NCBI RefSeq assembly: GCF_014199595.1
Contig: NZ_JACHNX010000006.1
Location: 124,001-188,000 of the forward strand
Direction: 5' to 3'
DNA: 64,000 bases
From: Sphingomonas yabuuchiae
GTDB taxonomy: Bacteria; Pseudomonadota; Alphaproteobacteria; Sphingomonadales; Sphingomonadaceae
Below, one piece after another: positions 37,103 to 44,807 of the stretch (the first letter of the stretch is position 1; each line of letters opens with the position of its first letter). The notes beneath the pieces were generated by a model. The model saw only the letters and a list, made by a program, of their open reading frames with translations, was not told where the DNA came from and made no database searches. The translations under genes and the position numbers were made by a program.

Positions 37103-38872
37103 ATGGTCGCCGACCCCCTTGCCAAGCTCCACGAAGTTTTCGGGTACAACCAGTTCCGGGGTGTGCAGGAACAGGTGGTCGACCGCGTGCTCGCGCGGCA
37201 GCGGACGCTCGCGGTCATGCCGACCGGTGCGGGCAAGTCGCTCTGCTACCAGTTGCCCGCCGTGATGATGGACGGGTGCTGCGTCGTGGTCAGCCCGCTG
37301 ATTGCTTTGATGCACGACCAGCTGCGCGCCGCCGAGGCGGTCGGCATCCGCGCCGCCACGCTGACCAGCGTCGACCAGAACCGCGCCGAGACGGTCGCCC
37401 GTTTCCGCGACGGGCAGCTCGACCTGCTCTATGTCGCGCCCGAGCGTGCCTCATCGGGGCATTTCCGCGAGCTGCTGGCCTCGGCGCCGCTCAGCCTGTT
37501 CGCGATCGACGAGGCGCACTGCGTCAGCGAATGGGGGCATGACTTCCGCCCCGATTATCGCCTGCTCGAACCGCTGATGGACGCCTTTCCGGAGGTGCCC
37601 CGGCTCGCGCTGACCGCGACCGCCGATGCGCATACCCGCGCCGACATCGCCAAGCAGCTGGGCATCCCCACCGAGGGGATGATCGTCTCGGGCTTCGACC
37701 GGCCCAATATCCGCTATGCGATCAGCCCCAAGGCGAATGTGAACCTGCAGATCGCGCGGGTGGTCGCCGACACGCCCGGCCCCGGCATCGTCTATGCCCA
37801 GACGCGCGCGGCGACCGAGAAGCTGGCCGAGGCGCTGGCCCGGACCGGTCGCCCGGTGCGCGCCTATCATGCCGGGTTGGACCCGGCGGTGCGCGCGAAG
37901 AACCAGGCCGATTTCGTGGCCTCCGAAGACATGGTGATCTGCGCCACCGTCGCCTTCGGCATGGGGATCGACAAGCCGGACGTCCGCTTCGTCGCGCATG
38001 CCGGGCTGCCCAAGTCGATCGAGGCCTATTATCAGGAAACCGGTCGCGCGGGCCGCGACGGCGATCCGTCGGTCGCGCATCTCTTCTGGGGTGCCGACGA
38101 TTTCGCCCGTGCGCGGCAACGCATGGCCGAGGTCGAGCCGGAGCGACAGGCGGGCGAGCGCGCACGGCTGTCGGCGCTGGGCGCGCTGGTCGAGACGGGG
38201 GGATGCCGCCGCCGCATCCTGCTGCGCCATTTCGGCGAGGAACTGGCGGAGGATTGCGGCAATTGCGATAATTGCCTGGGCAGCCCCGATGCGGTCGATG
38301 CAACGACGACCGCGCAGAAATTCCTTTCTGCGGTCTTCCGAACCGGCCAGATGTTCGGCGCGGGCTATATCGAGCAGGTGCTGACCGGCCAGTCGACCGA
38401 GCGCAGCCTGATGAACGGGCATGAGGCGCTGTCGGTCTGGAACATCGTCTCGGGCGACGAGGTCGCGCTGCTGAAGCCGGTCCACCGCGCGCTGCTGCTG
38501 CGTGACGCGTTGCGCACCAATCACCATGGCGGGTTGGAGTTCGGACCCGCCGCGCGCGCACTGATCAAGGGCGAGGCGCGGCTGTCACTGGTCGTGCCGC
38601 CCAAGCGCGAACGCAAGGGCCGTCGCGCCGCGCCGGTCGCCGCCAATCCGGCGGACAATCCGCTGTTCGAGGCGCTGCGCGCCAAGCGTCGCGAGCTGGC
38701 GCAGGAGGCGGGGGTGCCCCCTTACGTGATCTTCCACGACTCGGTGCTGCGCGACATGGCGGCGCAACGTCCGACCAGCCGGGCGGCGCTGTCGTTGCTG
38801 TCGGGGATCGGCGCGCGCAAGCTGGATGCTTATGGCGAAGCGTTTCTGGCGGTGATCCGCGAGGCGGACTAA
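37103..38872 (+). CDS. recQ: ATP-dependent DNA helicase RecQ
   Basis: RecQ unwinds DNA 3'-5' in recombination and repair. The 589-residue product has FGYNQFRGVQEQVV, Walker A MPTGAGKSLCYQLPA, the DEAH-type box LFAIDEAHCVSEWGHDFRPDY, the zinc-binding cysteines CRRRILLRHFGEELAEDCGN and CDNC, and an HRDC domain at the end (RAALSLLSGIGARKLDAYGE). The ATG at 37103 follows GGAAGG; ATG 37022 and TTG 36998 would add non-conserved residues. Confidence 0.95.
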   Translation: MVADPLAKLHEVFGYNQFRGVQEQVVDRVLARQRTLAVMPTGAGKSLCYQLPAVMMDGCCVVVSPLIALMHDQLRAAEAVGIRAATLTSVDQNRAETVARFRDGQLDLLYVAPERASSGHFRELLASAPLSLFAIDEAHCVSEWGHDFRPDYRLLEPLMDAFPEVPRLALTATADAHTRADIAKQLGIPTEGMIVSGFDRPNIRYAISPKANVNLQIARVVADTPGPGIVYAQTRAATEKLAEALARTGRPVRAYHAGLDPAVRAKNQADFVASEDMVICATVAFGMGIDKPDVRFVAHAGLPKSIEAYYQETGRAGRDGDPSVAHLFWGADDFARARQRMAEVEPERQAGERARLSALGALVETGGCRRRILLRHFGEELAEDCGNCDNCLGSPDAVDATTTAQKFLSAVFRTGQMFGAGYIEQVLTGQSTERSLMNGHEALSVWNIVSGDEVALLKPVHRALLLRDALRTNHHGGLEFGPAARALIKGEARLSLVVPPKRERKGRRAAPVAANPADNPLFEALRAKRRELAQEAGVPPYVIFHDSVLRDMAAQRPTSRAALSLLSGIGARKLDAYGEAFLAVIREAD

Positions 38873-38882
38873 GCTGCGGGGC

Positions 38883-39407
38883 ATGAGCGCCCCGACCCTG
38901 ACCCCAACCCTGACCACCGCGCGACTGACGCTGCGCGGTCACCAGCCCGACGATCTCGATGCACTGGCGGCGATGTGGGCCGATCCGGCGGTCTATGGGA
39001 TGATCGGCGGCCAGCCGCGCCCGCGCGAAGATGTCTGGATCCGGCTGTTGCGGTCGGTCGGGTGCTGGACGGTGTTCGGCTATGGCGCCTGGGTGGTGTG
39101 CGACCGGACGACCGGGCAGGTCCTGGGCGATATGGGCCTTCTGGAATCGCGGCGCGCGATCATGCCCGAACTGACGGTGCCGGAGACGGGATGGACGCTG
39201 GTCCCGACGGCGCATGGCCGGGGCTTTGCGGCCGAGGCGATGCGTGCGGTGCTCGACTGGGCCGATGGACGCGGCCTGACGCGGACATGCTGCATCATCG
39301 ATCCGGGGAATGTGGCGTCGATCCGACTGGCGGAAAAGCTGGGCTACGGCAAATCGGTCGAGGGGGTTTATCACGACCGCCCGATCCGGATTTTCCACCG
39401 AGGTTAA
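38883..39407 (+). CDS. GNAT family N-acetyltransferase (RimJ/RimL-like)
   Basis: A 174-residue protein of the GNAT fold. It has LTTARLTLRGHQPDDLDALAA at the N-terminus, GMIGGQPRPREDVW, ETGWTLVPTAHGRGFAAEAM (the acetyl-CoA loop, here HGRGFA) and GNVASIRLAEKLGYGKSVEG at the C-terminus, typical of the RimJ/RimL-like group. The acceptor is unknown. It starts 10 bases after recQ. Confidence 0.9.
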   Translation: MSAPTLTPTLTTARLTLRGHQPDDLDALAAMWADPAVYGMIGGQPRPREDVWIRLLRSVGCWTVFGYGAWVVCDRTTGQVLGDMGLLESRRAIMPELTVPETGWTLVPTAHGRGFAAEAMRAVLDWADGRGLTRTCCIIDPGNVASIRLAEKLGYGKSVEGVYHDRPIRIFHRG

Positions 39408-39408
39408 T

Positions 39409-39441
39409 CCCAACCTCCGTTCAGCCTGAACGGAGGTTGGG
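39409..39441. repeat. Perfect 16-base-arm palindrome, family B
   Basis: CCCAACCTCCGTTCAG-C-CTGAACGGAGGTTGGG, complete arms with one central base, beginning two bases after the acetyltransferase stop. It would make a very stable hairpin and likely ends that transcript, though no T-run follows. Confidence 0.8.
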
Positions 39442-39447
39442 AGTAGA

Positions 39448-39597
39448 GTTCGCGCGGAGACGCGGAGACGTGCAGGTGTCACGCCCGGCCGACAGGCCCT
39501 TCTCATCCTCGACGGTGCGGCAAGGGCAGCAGTCGAACAGGCGGCGGACGCCGACGCCCGACCAGACCTCTCTGCGTCTCCGCGCCTCCGCGCGAAC
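39448..39597. repeat. 23-base inverted repeat flanking a 104-base spacer
   Basis: Arms at 39448-39470 (GTTCGCGCGGAGACGCGGAG...) and 39575-39597 are inverted with one mismatch. Together with the preceding palindrome this makes a repeat block of about 190 bases between the acetyltransferase and hydroxylase genes, with no supportable gene. Confidence 0.7.
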
Positions 39598-39659
39598 AAA
39601 AGGCCGCGCGCCGGACGTTCGCGGTTCAAGCTCCGCCCCCGATAGGGTACAAGACCCTC

Positions 39660-40526
39660 GTGACGCTTGCCCTGATCCTGTCCGCCATCGCCATGACGCT
39701 GATCGTCGGTGTCCGCTATCTGCTCGCCTCGGGAGCATTCGCGCTGGCGACCAAGGCGCGGCATCCGAACCTCTATGCCGGGCTCGATCCGCAGATCCGG
39801 CGGGAAATCTGGTGGAGCCTCGCCTCTGCCGCCATTTACGGCGTGCCCGCGGGGATCGTGGCCTGGGGCTGGCAGAATCGGGGATGGACGCAAATCTATG
39901 CCGATATCCACGCCTGGCCGCTCTGGTACTGGCCGGTTTCGGTGCTGCTGTACCTGATCGCGCACGACACCTGGTTCTATTGGACGCATCGCTGGATGCA
40001 CCGGCCCGCCATCTTCAAGGCCGCGCACGCCGTCCATCATGCCAGCCGCCCGCCGACCGCCTGGGCCGCCATGGCGTTCCACCCGATCGAGGCGGTGACG
40101 GGCGCTGTGGTAATTCCGCTACTTGTGTTTGTGATTCCGATTCACATCGGCGCGCTCGGCTTGGTGCTGACGATCATGACCGTTATGGGCGTGACCAACC
40201 ACATGGGTTGGGAGATCTTTCCGCGATTCCTGTGGCAGGGGCACCTGGGGGGGTGGCTCATCACGGCAAGCCATCATCAACGGCATCATGAGCAATATGG
40301 GTGCAATTATGGACTCTATTTCCGGTTCTGGGATCGATTGTGCGGCACGGACCGGGGGCTCGGGGATTTCGAGCGCGCCCATGCGCAGGCCGCGCGCCGC
40401 GCTTCTGGTGCTGGCCGCCCTGCCGCTGATCAGCGCCGCGCCGGTCAGCCGACTGGACATCGGGATCGACCAGCTCCGCTCGGCCAAGGGCATGATCCGG
40501 CTGTGCCTGACCGCCGACCCGGATAA
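39660..40526 (+). CDS. Sterol desaturase/fatty acid hydroxylase superfamily membrane protein
   Basis: A 288-residue di-iron membrane oxygenase. Hydrophobic segments occur at about 1-30, 50-70, 90-110 and 155-180. The histidine clusters are HDTWFYWTHRWMH, HAVHHASRP and HHQRHHEQYG, which bind the two irons. The family part ends near YFRFWDRLCGTDRGLGDF (about residue 240); a further 50 residues of low-complexity sequence follow and overlap the next gene by 146 bases, so the original stop may have been lost. Start GTG 39660 gives a hydrophobic N-terminus. The substrate (fatty acid, sterol or carotenoid) is unknown. Confidence 0.85.
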   Translation: MTLALILSAIAMTLIVGVRYLLASGAFALATKARHPNLYAGLDPQIRREIWWSLASAAIYGVPAGIVAWGWQNRGWTQIYADIHAWPLWYWPVSVLLYLIAHDTWFYWTHRWMHRPAIFKAAHAVHHASRPPTAWAAMAFHPIEAVTGAVVIPLLVFVIPIHIGALGLVLTIMTVMGVTNHMGWEIFPRFLWQGHLGGWLITASHHQRHHEQYGCNYGLYFRFWDRLCGTDRGLGDFERAHAQAARRASGAGRPAADQRRAGQPTGHRDRPAPLGQGHDPAVPDRRPG

Positions 40527-40812
40527 CTTCCCGCAATGCGTCGACGATGCCCGCGCGCTGACCCGTTCGGTTCCCGCCGGGCAGCGGGGCATCCACCTGG
40601 ACGGCCTGCCGCACGGCAATTACGCCGCGGCCGTCATCCATGACGAGAACAACAACGCCAAGCTCGATACGCTGGCGGGCATCCCGCGCGAGGGCTTCGG
40701 CTTTTCGCGCAATCCGGTGATCCGGTTCGGCCCGCCGCGCTTTGCCGCGGCGCGGTTCACGCTCGATTCTGTTGCCGAAACACAACAGATCAAAATGCGG
40801 TACATCTTCTGA
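40381..40812 (+). CDS. Exported DUF2141-domain protein
   Basis: A 143-residue protein with a signal peptide (MRRPRAALLVLAALPLISAAP) followed by the DUF2141 pattern LDIGIDQLRSAKGMIRLCLT, GQRGIHLDGLPHGNYAAAVI and HDENNNAKLDTLAGIPREGFGFS. These proteins are predicted to be extracytoplasmic beta-sandwiches of unknown role and sometimes occur next to hydroxylases. Its start lies within the preceding reading frame. The ribosome binding site is weak. Confidence 0.85.
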   Translation: MRRPRAALLVLAALPLISAAPVSRLDIGIDQLRSAKGMIRLCLTADPDNFPQCVDDARALTRSVPAGQRGIHLDGLPHGNYAAAVIHDENNNAKLDTLAGIPREGFGFSRNPVIRFGPPRFAAARFTLDSVAETQQIKMRYIF

Positions 40813-40884
40813 CACAATCCGCCGGAGCGAAATCGTTACCGTAGCGTTGCATTTCGGATAACCGAATTCAGGGAGTTTTCCGTC

Positions 40885-41769
40885 TTGCGCCTATTTTCGC
40901 GCGTTTCCGCCCCGCTGATCGTCATGGGCGCACTGTCCCTGTCGGCCCCCGCTTTTGCGCAGGACGCCACGGTGTCCAGCAACCCCGCCGCCGCCGAGAT
41001 GGCGGGCCAGTTGGGCAAGAACACCATCACCGTCGGCCTGGCCGGGGCCTATCTGCCGGATTATGAGGGGTCGAACGACTATCAGTTCACCCCCGCCCCC
41101 GCCGCGCTCGCCTATATCGACGGGCATACGATCACCTATATCGGCAACCGCGTCTCGGTCGACCTGATCGGCGACAAGGCCAATCGCGACTGGGATATCC
41201 AGGCGGGGCCGATCGGCGTGGTGAATTTGGACCGCACCGCGCCGTCGCGGATCGACGATCCCCGCGTCCGCGCGCTGGGCAAGATCGGCGCGGCGGTCGA
41301 GCTGGGCGGCTATGTCGGCATCGGCAAGATCGGCGTTATCACCAGCCCCTATGACCGGCTCTCCGTGTCGGTCAGCTATCGCCATGACGTGACCGGCGTG
41401 CATGACAGCGGCATCTGGCAGCCGTCGGTCAATTATTTCACGCCGCTGTCGACCAAGGCGGCGGTCGGCCTGTTCGCCACCGCCGAGCGGGTCGGGCGCG
41501 GCTATGCCCGGCGCTATTTCTCGATCAACCAGGATCAGAGCGCGGCGAGCGGCCTGCCGGTCTACAACGCCCGTTCGGGCTGGAAGGACTGGTCGGTCGG
41601 CGGGCTGGCCACCTATTCGATCACGGGCAACCTGCTGAAGGGTTGGAAGGTCGTCGGCGGCCTGACCTATGGCCGGATGGTCAACGATTTCGGCGACAGC
41701 CCGATCGTGTCGCAGGCCGGTTCGCGCAGCCAGTGGCTGAGCGCGCTGGGGCTGGCCTACACGTTCTGA
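40885..41769 (+). CDS. MipA/OmpV family outer-membrane protein
   Basis: A 294-residue protein with a signal peptide (RLFSRVSAPLIVMGALSLSAPAFAQ) and a barrel of the MipA/OmpV family: TVGLAGAYLPDYEGSNDYQF, VGVVNLD-type strands, LSVSVSYRHDVTGVH, SVNYFTPLSTKAAVGLFATA and a C-terminal WLSALGLAYTF ending in Phe. MipA is a scaffold for peptidoglycan enzymes in E. coli. The TTG at 40885 (after GGGAG) is needed to include the whole signal peptide. Confidence 0.9.
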   Translation: MRLFSRVSAPLIVMGALSLSAPAFAQDATVSSNPAAAEMAGQLGKNTITVGLAGAYLPDYEGSNDYQFTPAPAALAYIDGHTITYIGNRVSVDLIGDKANRDWDIQAGPIGVVNLDRTAPSRIDDPRVRALGKIGAAVELGGYVGIGKIGVITSPYDRLSVSVSYRHDVTGVHDSGIWQPSVNYFTPLSTKAAVGLFATAERVGRGYARRYFSINQDQSAASGLPVYNARSGWKDWSVGGLATYSITGNLLKGWKVVGGLTYGRMVNDFGDSPIVSQAGSRSQWLSALGLAYTF

Positions 41770-41876
41770 GGACAAGCTAAAGGCCCGACCGGGGAGGAAC
41801 TGCCGTAGGCATATCCGGCGGCGATCCTCCCTGGAATGAACGCCTTTCATACGGGTCAGTCGGTGCGCCTTCCTCT

Positions 41877-41898
41877 CCCCTCCCGCAAGCGGGAGGGG
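41877..41898. repeat. GGGAGGGG palindrome, family C
   Basis: CCCCTCCCGC-AA-GCGGGAGGGG, a perfect 10-base-arm hairpin between the convergent mipA-like and Ivy-like genes. Confidence 0.8.
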
Positions 41899-41950
41899 CG
41901 TGCTTCGCTGCGAGCCGCTGGCGCCCCCTCGCCATTCACGGGGGGGAGGA

Positions 41951-42466
41951 TCAACCCTCCTGCGGGCATTCCCCCGGCTGGGTCACCGGCGCGCCGCCCA
42001 TATACCAGTGGCTGCGGTCGCCCATCGTCTCGCGGTCATGATAGCAGACCCGCGCCTTGGTCGATTTCATATCGATCTCGACCGTCCAGTTGTTGTCGGC
42101 GCAGTCATGCGGGGTGCAGCCATGCGCGGCGATCCCCTGTTCCCCCTGGCGGAAGATCGGCACCGTCACCGCGCCGCGCGACATGATCCGCTGGACCAGC
42201 TTCTGATCGCCGACCGCATCGTGCAGCGCGGTCGCCACCTCGGTCCGATCGAAGAAGCTGACCCCGTCGACCGCATCGCCCGGATAATGGCCGATATAGC
42301 TGGTCAGCGGATTGACCTGCGCCACACCCGGCATCGGCGTGGGCCGTGCCGTGCCCGGCGGGGTGAAGTTGCCGGGGGCGACATCCGAGTCGGTATCCCC
42401 ACCCTGCCCGCCACACGCCGACAGCGCGAGCAGAGCCAAGGGGGCAAGGATGGCGAAACGGCGCAT
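41951..42466 (-). CDS. Lipoprotein, candidate Ivy-like lysozyme inhibitor
   Basis: A 171-residue product with a lipoprotein signal (MRRFAILAPLALLALSACGG). The mature part has GCTPHDCADNNWTVEIDM, which resembles the CKPHDC signature loop that Ivy inserts in the lysozyme active site; the two cysteines could form the same disulphide. It ends with TQPGECPQEG. AGGAGAG precedes the ATG. The overall similarity to Ivy is not otherwise obvious, so the role is a hypothesis. Confidence 0.65.
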   Translation of the reverse strand: MRRFAILAPLALLALSACGGQGGDTDSDVAPGNFTPPGTARPTPMPGVAQVNPLTSYIGHYPGDAVDGVSFFDRTEVATALHDAVGDQKLVQRIMSRGAVTVPIFRQGEQGIAAHGCTPHDCADNNWTVEIDMKSTKARVCYHDRETMGDRSHWYMGGAPVTQPGECPQEG

Positions 42467-42530
42467 GTCTCTCTCCTGACGAATCTCGTGTTGGCGGGAA
42501 CGCTTCGGGGCTGCGGCCGGTTGCCCCTTC

Positions 42531-42974
42531 ATGTCACCCCCGCCTTCCCATGATGCCGCGCTGGCCCGCTTTGTCGAGGTCCAGGCGAACAATTTTGCCA
42601 CCGCGCTGGCCGAACTGCGATCCGGCCGAAAGCAAAGCCACTGGATGTGGTACATCTTCCCGCAGATCGCCGGACTGGGTCGCAGCCCGACCGCGATATT
42701 CTATGCCATCGCCGATGCCGGGGAAGCGCGGGCCTATCTGGCGCATCCGCTGCTCGGACCGCGTTTGCAGGACGCCGTGACCGCCGCGATCGATGCGCCG
42801 GGCTCGGCCGAGGCGATCTTCGGCGCGGTCGATGCGATGAAGCTGCGTTCGTCGCTGACCCTGTTTGCCACCGTGGCCGACGATCCCGCGCCGTTCCGCC
42901 AGGGGCTCGCGCGCTTCTTCGACGGGCAGGACGATCCCGCGACGCTGGCGAGACTCGACCGTCCCGAACGGTGA
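42531..42974 (+). CDS. DUF1810 domain protein
   Basis: A 147-residue cytoplasmic protein with the DUF1810 signatures ARFVEVQANNFATALAEL, GRKQSHWMWYIFPQIAGLG and SPTAIFYAIADAGEARAYLA. The family is small, conserved and of unknown biochemical function. It is divergent from the Ivy-like gene. Confidence 0.9.
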   Translation: MSPPPSHDAALARFVEVQANNFATALAELRSGRKQSHWMWYIFPQIAGLGRSPTAIFYAIADAGEARAYLAHPLLGPRLQDAVTAAIDAPGSAEAIFGAVDAMKLRSSLTLFATVADDPAPFRQGLARFFDGQDDPATLARLDRPER

Positions 42975-43008
42975 CGGTAGAGTCTCCACCCGGCTCATTT
43001 GCCCGGAT

Positions 43009-43386
43009 TCACTTGATCGTGACGGGGCCGGGGCCGGTGACGCTGGCCGACTGGTCGGCGGTCAGCACGATCGTCCACTGGGTCGTGCCGTCGCACACCG
43101 CGTTCCAGGTCGGGTTGCCGTTGGTGGCGGCGGCTTCCTTCATCACCGTGACCGACTGGCAGCTGGCGCCGCTCGGCCCGGCATCGCGGATCGCGCGGAA
43201 CAGGACGCCGCGACGCTGGCCCTCGGGCAGCGCACGGATCTTGGCCCCCAGCGTGTCGGCGCTCATCTCGGTGCCGTTGGTGGTGACGGCGGCCGCGCTG
43301 TTGTTGGCCGGTTCGCTCGATGAGCCGCACGCGGCCAGCGGCAGCGCGGCGGCCATCACGGCCAGGAGAATCGTGGAACGCTGCAT
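43009..43386 (-). CDS. Lipoprotein of unknown function
   Basis: A 125-residue product with a lipoprotein signal (MQRSTILLAVMAAALPLAACGSSS) and a small mature domain containing LGAKIRALPEGQRRGVLFRAI, SCQSVTVMKEAA and WNAVCDGTTQWTIVL, with one Cys pair. No family is recognised. It faces the DUF1810 gene tail to tail and is divergent from ung. Confidence 0.75.
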   Translation of the reverse strand: MQRSTILLAVMAAALPLAACGSSSEPANNSAAAVTTNGTEMSADTLGAKIRALPEGQRRGVLFRAIRDAGPSGASCQSVTVMKEAAATNGNPTWNAVCDGTTQWTIVLTADQSASVTGPGPVTIK

Positions 43387-43497
43387 GATCCAGGTCCTTT
43401 CCTATCGGGCGGCCGCGGGAGGGCGACCGTATCGCCTGCATAACGATCATCGGCGACACCGGTTGCGCGCATCCGTCGCGAACGGCAAGACGCATTC

Positions 43498-44193
43498 ATG
43501 AGCGACGTTCGATTGCACGAAAGCTGGCTGTCGGTGCTGCGGCCCGAATTCGACGAACCCTATATGAAGGCGCTGAAGACCTTCCTGGCCGAGGAGCGCG
43601 AGGGCGGCCAGCGCGTCTTCCCCCGCCCGTCCGAGTGGTTCCGCGCGCTGGACCTGACGCCGCTGGATCAGGTGCGCGTCGTCATCCTGGGGCAGGACCC
43701 CTATCATGGCGAGGGGCAGGCGCATGGCCTGGCCTTCTCGGTCCAGCCCGGCGTCCGGCCGCCGCCCAGCCTGGTCAATATCTACAAGGAGATGGCGACC
43801 GACCTGGGCATTGCGCCGCCCTCCCATGGCCTGCTCGACCATTGGGCGCGACAGGGGGTGCTGCTGCTCAACTCGGTGCTGACCGTACGCATGGGCCAGG
43901 CTGCCTCGCATCAGGTGCGCGGCTGGGAGCGGTTCACCGACGCCGTGATCCGCGCCGTCGCTGCCAAGCCCGAGCCGGTCGTCTTCATCCTGTGGGGCGC
44001 CTATGCCCAGAAGAAGGCTGGGTTCGTGCGCGAAATGGGCGAAGGGCGGCACTGCGTCCTGACCTCGGTCCATCCATCGCCCTTGTCGGCGCGGGGCGGC
44101 TTTTTCGGGTCGAAGCCCTTTTCCAAGGCCAATGCCTTTCTGGCCGAACATGGCCAGCCGCCGATCGACTGGGCACTGCCGCCGCTGTCATGA
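43498..44193 (+). CDS. ung: Uracil-DNA glycosylase
   Basis: Ung removes uracil from DNA in base-excision repair. The 231-residue product has the catalytic water-activating loop VILGQDPYHGEGQAHGLAFS (Asp67), GVLLLNSVLTVR, the conserved VFILWGAYAQKK and the minor-groove loop HPSPLSARGGFFG. It is a family-1 enzyme of normal length. Confidence 0.97.
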   Translation: MSDVRLHESWLSVLRPEFDEPYMKALKTFLAEEREGGQRVFPRPSEWFRALDLTPLDQVRVVILGQDPYHGEGQAHGLAFSVQPGVRPPPSLVNIYKEMATDLGIAPPSHGLLDHWARQGVLLLNSVLTVRMGQAASHQVRGWERFTDAVIRAVAAKPEPVVFILWGAYAQKKAGFVREMGEGRHCVLTSVHPSPLSARGGFFGSKPFSKANAFLAEHGQPPIDWALPPLS

Positions 44194-44271
44194 TCTGTAA
44201 TCGCTATGGCATCATTAGGCCTGAGCGCGCATAGGGTCGTGCATCCCCCATCTGACGAAGGAATACAGGCG

Positions 44272-44583
44272 ATGGCCGATGACGATTATGTCTATGACGA
44301 AGCGACCGGCGAATGGATCAGCGCCGCGGACGCCGCCGCCAAGGGCGGAACGGCCAGCGACGACGATGCGGTCGTGGTGCGGGACTCGGTCGGCAATGTG
44401 CTGAACGACGGGGACCAGGTGACGCTGATCAAGGACCTGACCGTCAAGGGCGCAGGCCAGACGCTGAAGCGCGGCACCCTCATCAAGTCGATCCGCCTGA
44501 CCGGCGACGCGCAGGAAATCGACTGCAAGTTCGACGGGATCAAGGGATTGGTCTTGCGCGCGGAGTTTGTGCGGAAGCGGTGA
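44272..44583 (+). CDS. PhnA/YjdM-like protein without zinc ribbon
   Basis: A 103-residue protein. Its C-terminal 70 residues match the PhnA (YjdM) domain (VVVRDSVGNVLNDGDQVTLI, KDLTVKGAGQTLKRGT, DCKFDGIKGLVLRAEFVRKR). The N-terminal zinc ribbon of the family is replaced by DDDYVYDEATGEWISAADAAA, with none of the four expected cysteines. The ATG at 44272 follows AAGGA. The old name relates to alkylphosphonate, but no such role is proven for the family. Confidence 0.88.
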   Translation: MADDDYVYDEATGEWISAADAAAKGGTASDDDAVVVRDSVGNVLNDGDQVTLIKDLTVKGAGQTLKRGTLIKSIRLTGDAQEIDCKFDGIKGLVLRAEFVRKR

Positions 44584-44621
44584 CGGTTGACGTTCGGAGG
44601 ATCGTAGGAGACCTTCAGCTC

Positions 44622-44807
44622 ATGCAAGCCGTCTCCTACGCCGAAGCGTCCGAAAATCTGGAGGCGATGATCGACAAGGTCGTCGCCGACCGCGCGCCAT
44701 TGGCGATCACGCTTGAGCGTAGCGAAGGCGCGGTGCTGGTGTCGGCCAGTGAATGGGCAATGATTGAGAAGGCTTTGCAGAGCCCGCATTCCACGCAGAA
44801 GGCTTAA
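44622..44807 (+). CDS. Short Phd/YefM-like antitoxin, orphan
   Basis: A 61-residue product with the Phd/YefM N-terminal DNA-binding pattern (MQAVSYAEASENLEAMIDKV, DRAPLAITLERSEGAVLVSASEWAMIEKAL) and then a truncated C-terminus (QSPHSTQKA). Family members usually extend about 20 residues further with the toxin-binding part. No toxin gene follows: the next gene is convergent. It is likely a remnant or a stand-alone regulator. Confidence 0.75.
   Translation: MQAVSYAEASENLEAMIDKVVADRAPLAITLERSEGAVLVSASEWAMIEKALQSPHSTQKA

Noticed and set aside
38883-39407. recQ-GNAT as a toxin-antitoxin pair (GNAT toxin).
   Set aside because: The GNAT protein has the RimJ/RimL type sequence and no DUF1778/RHH antitoxin gene precedes it; recQ is a housekeeping helicase.
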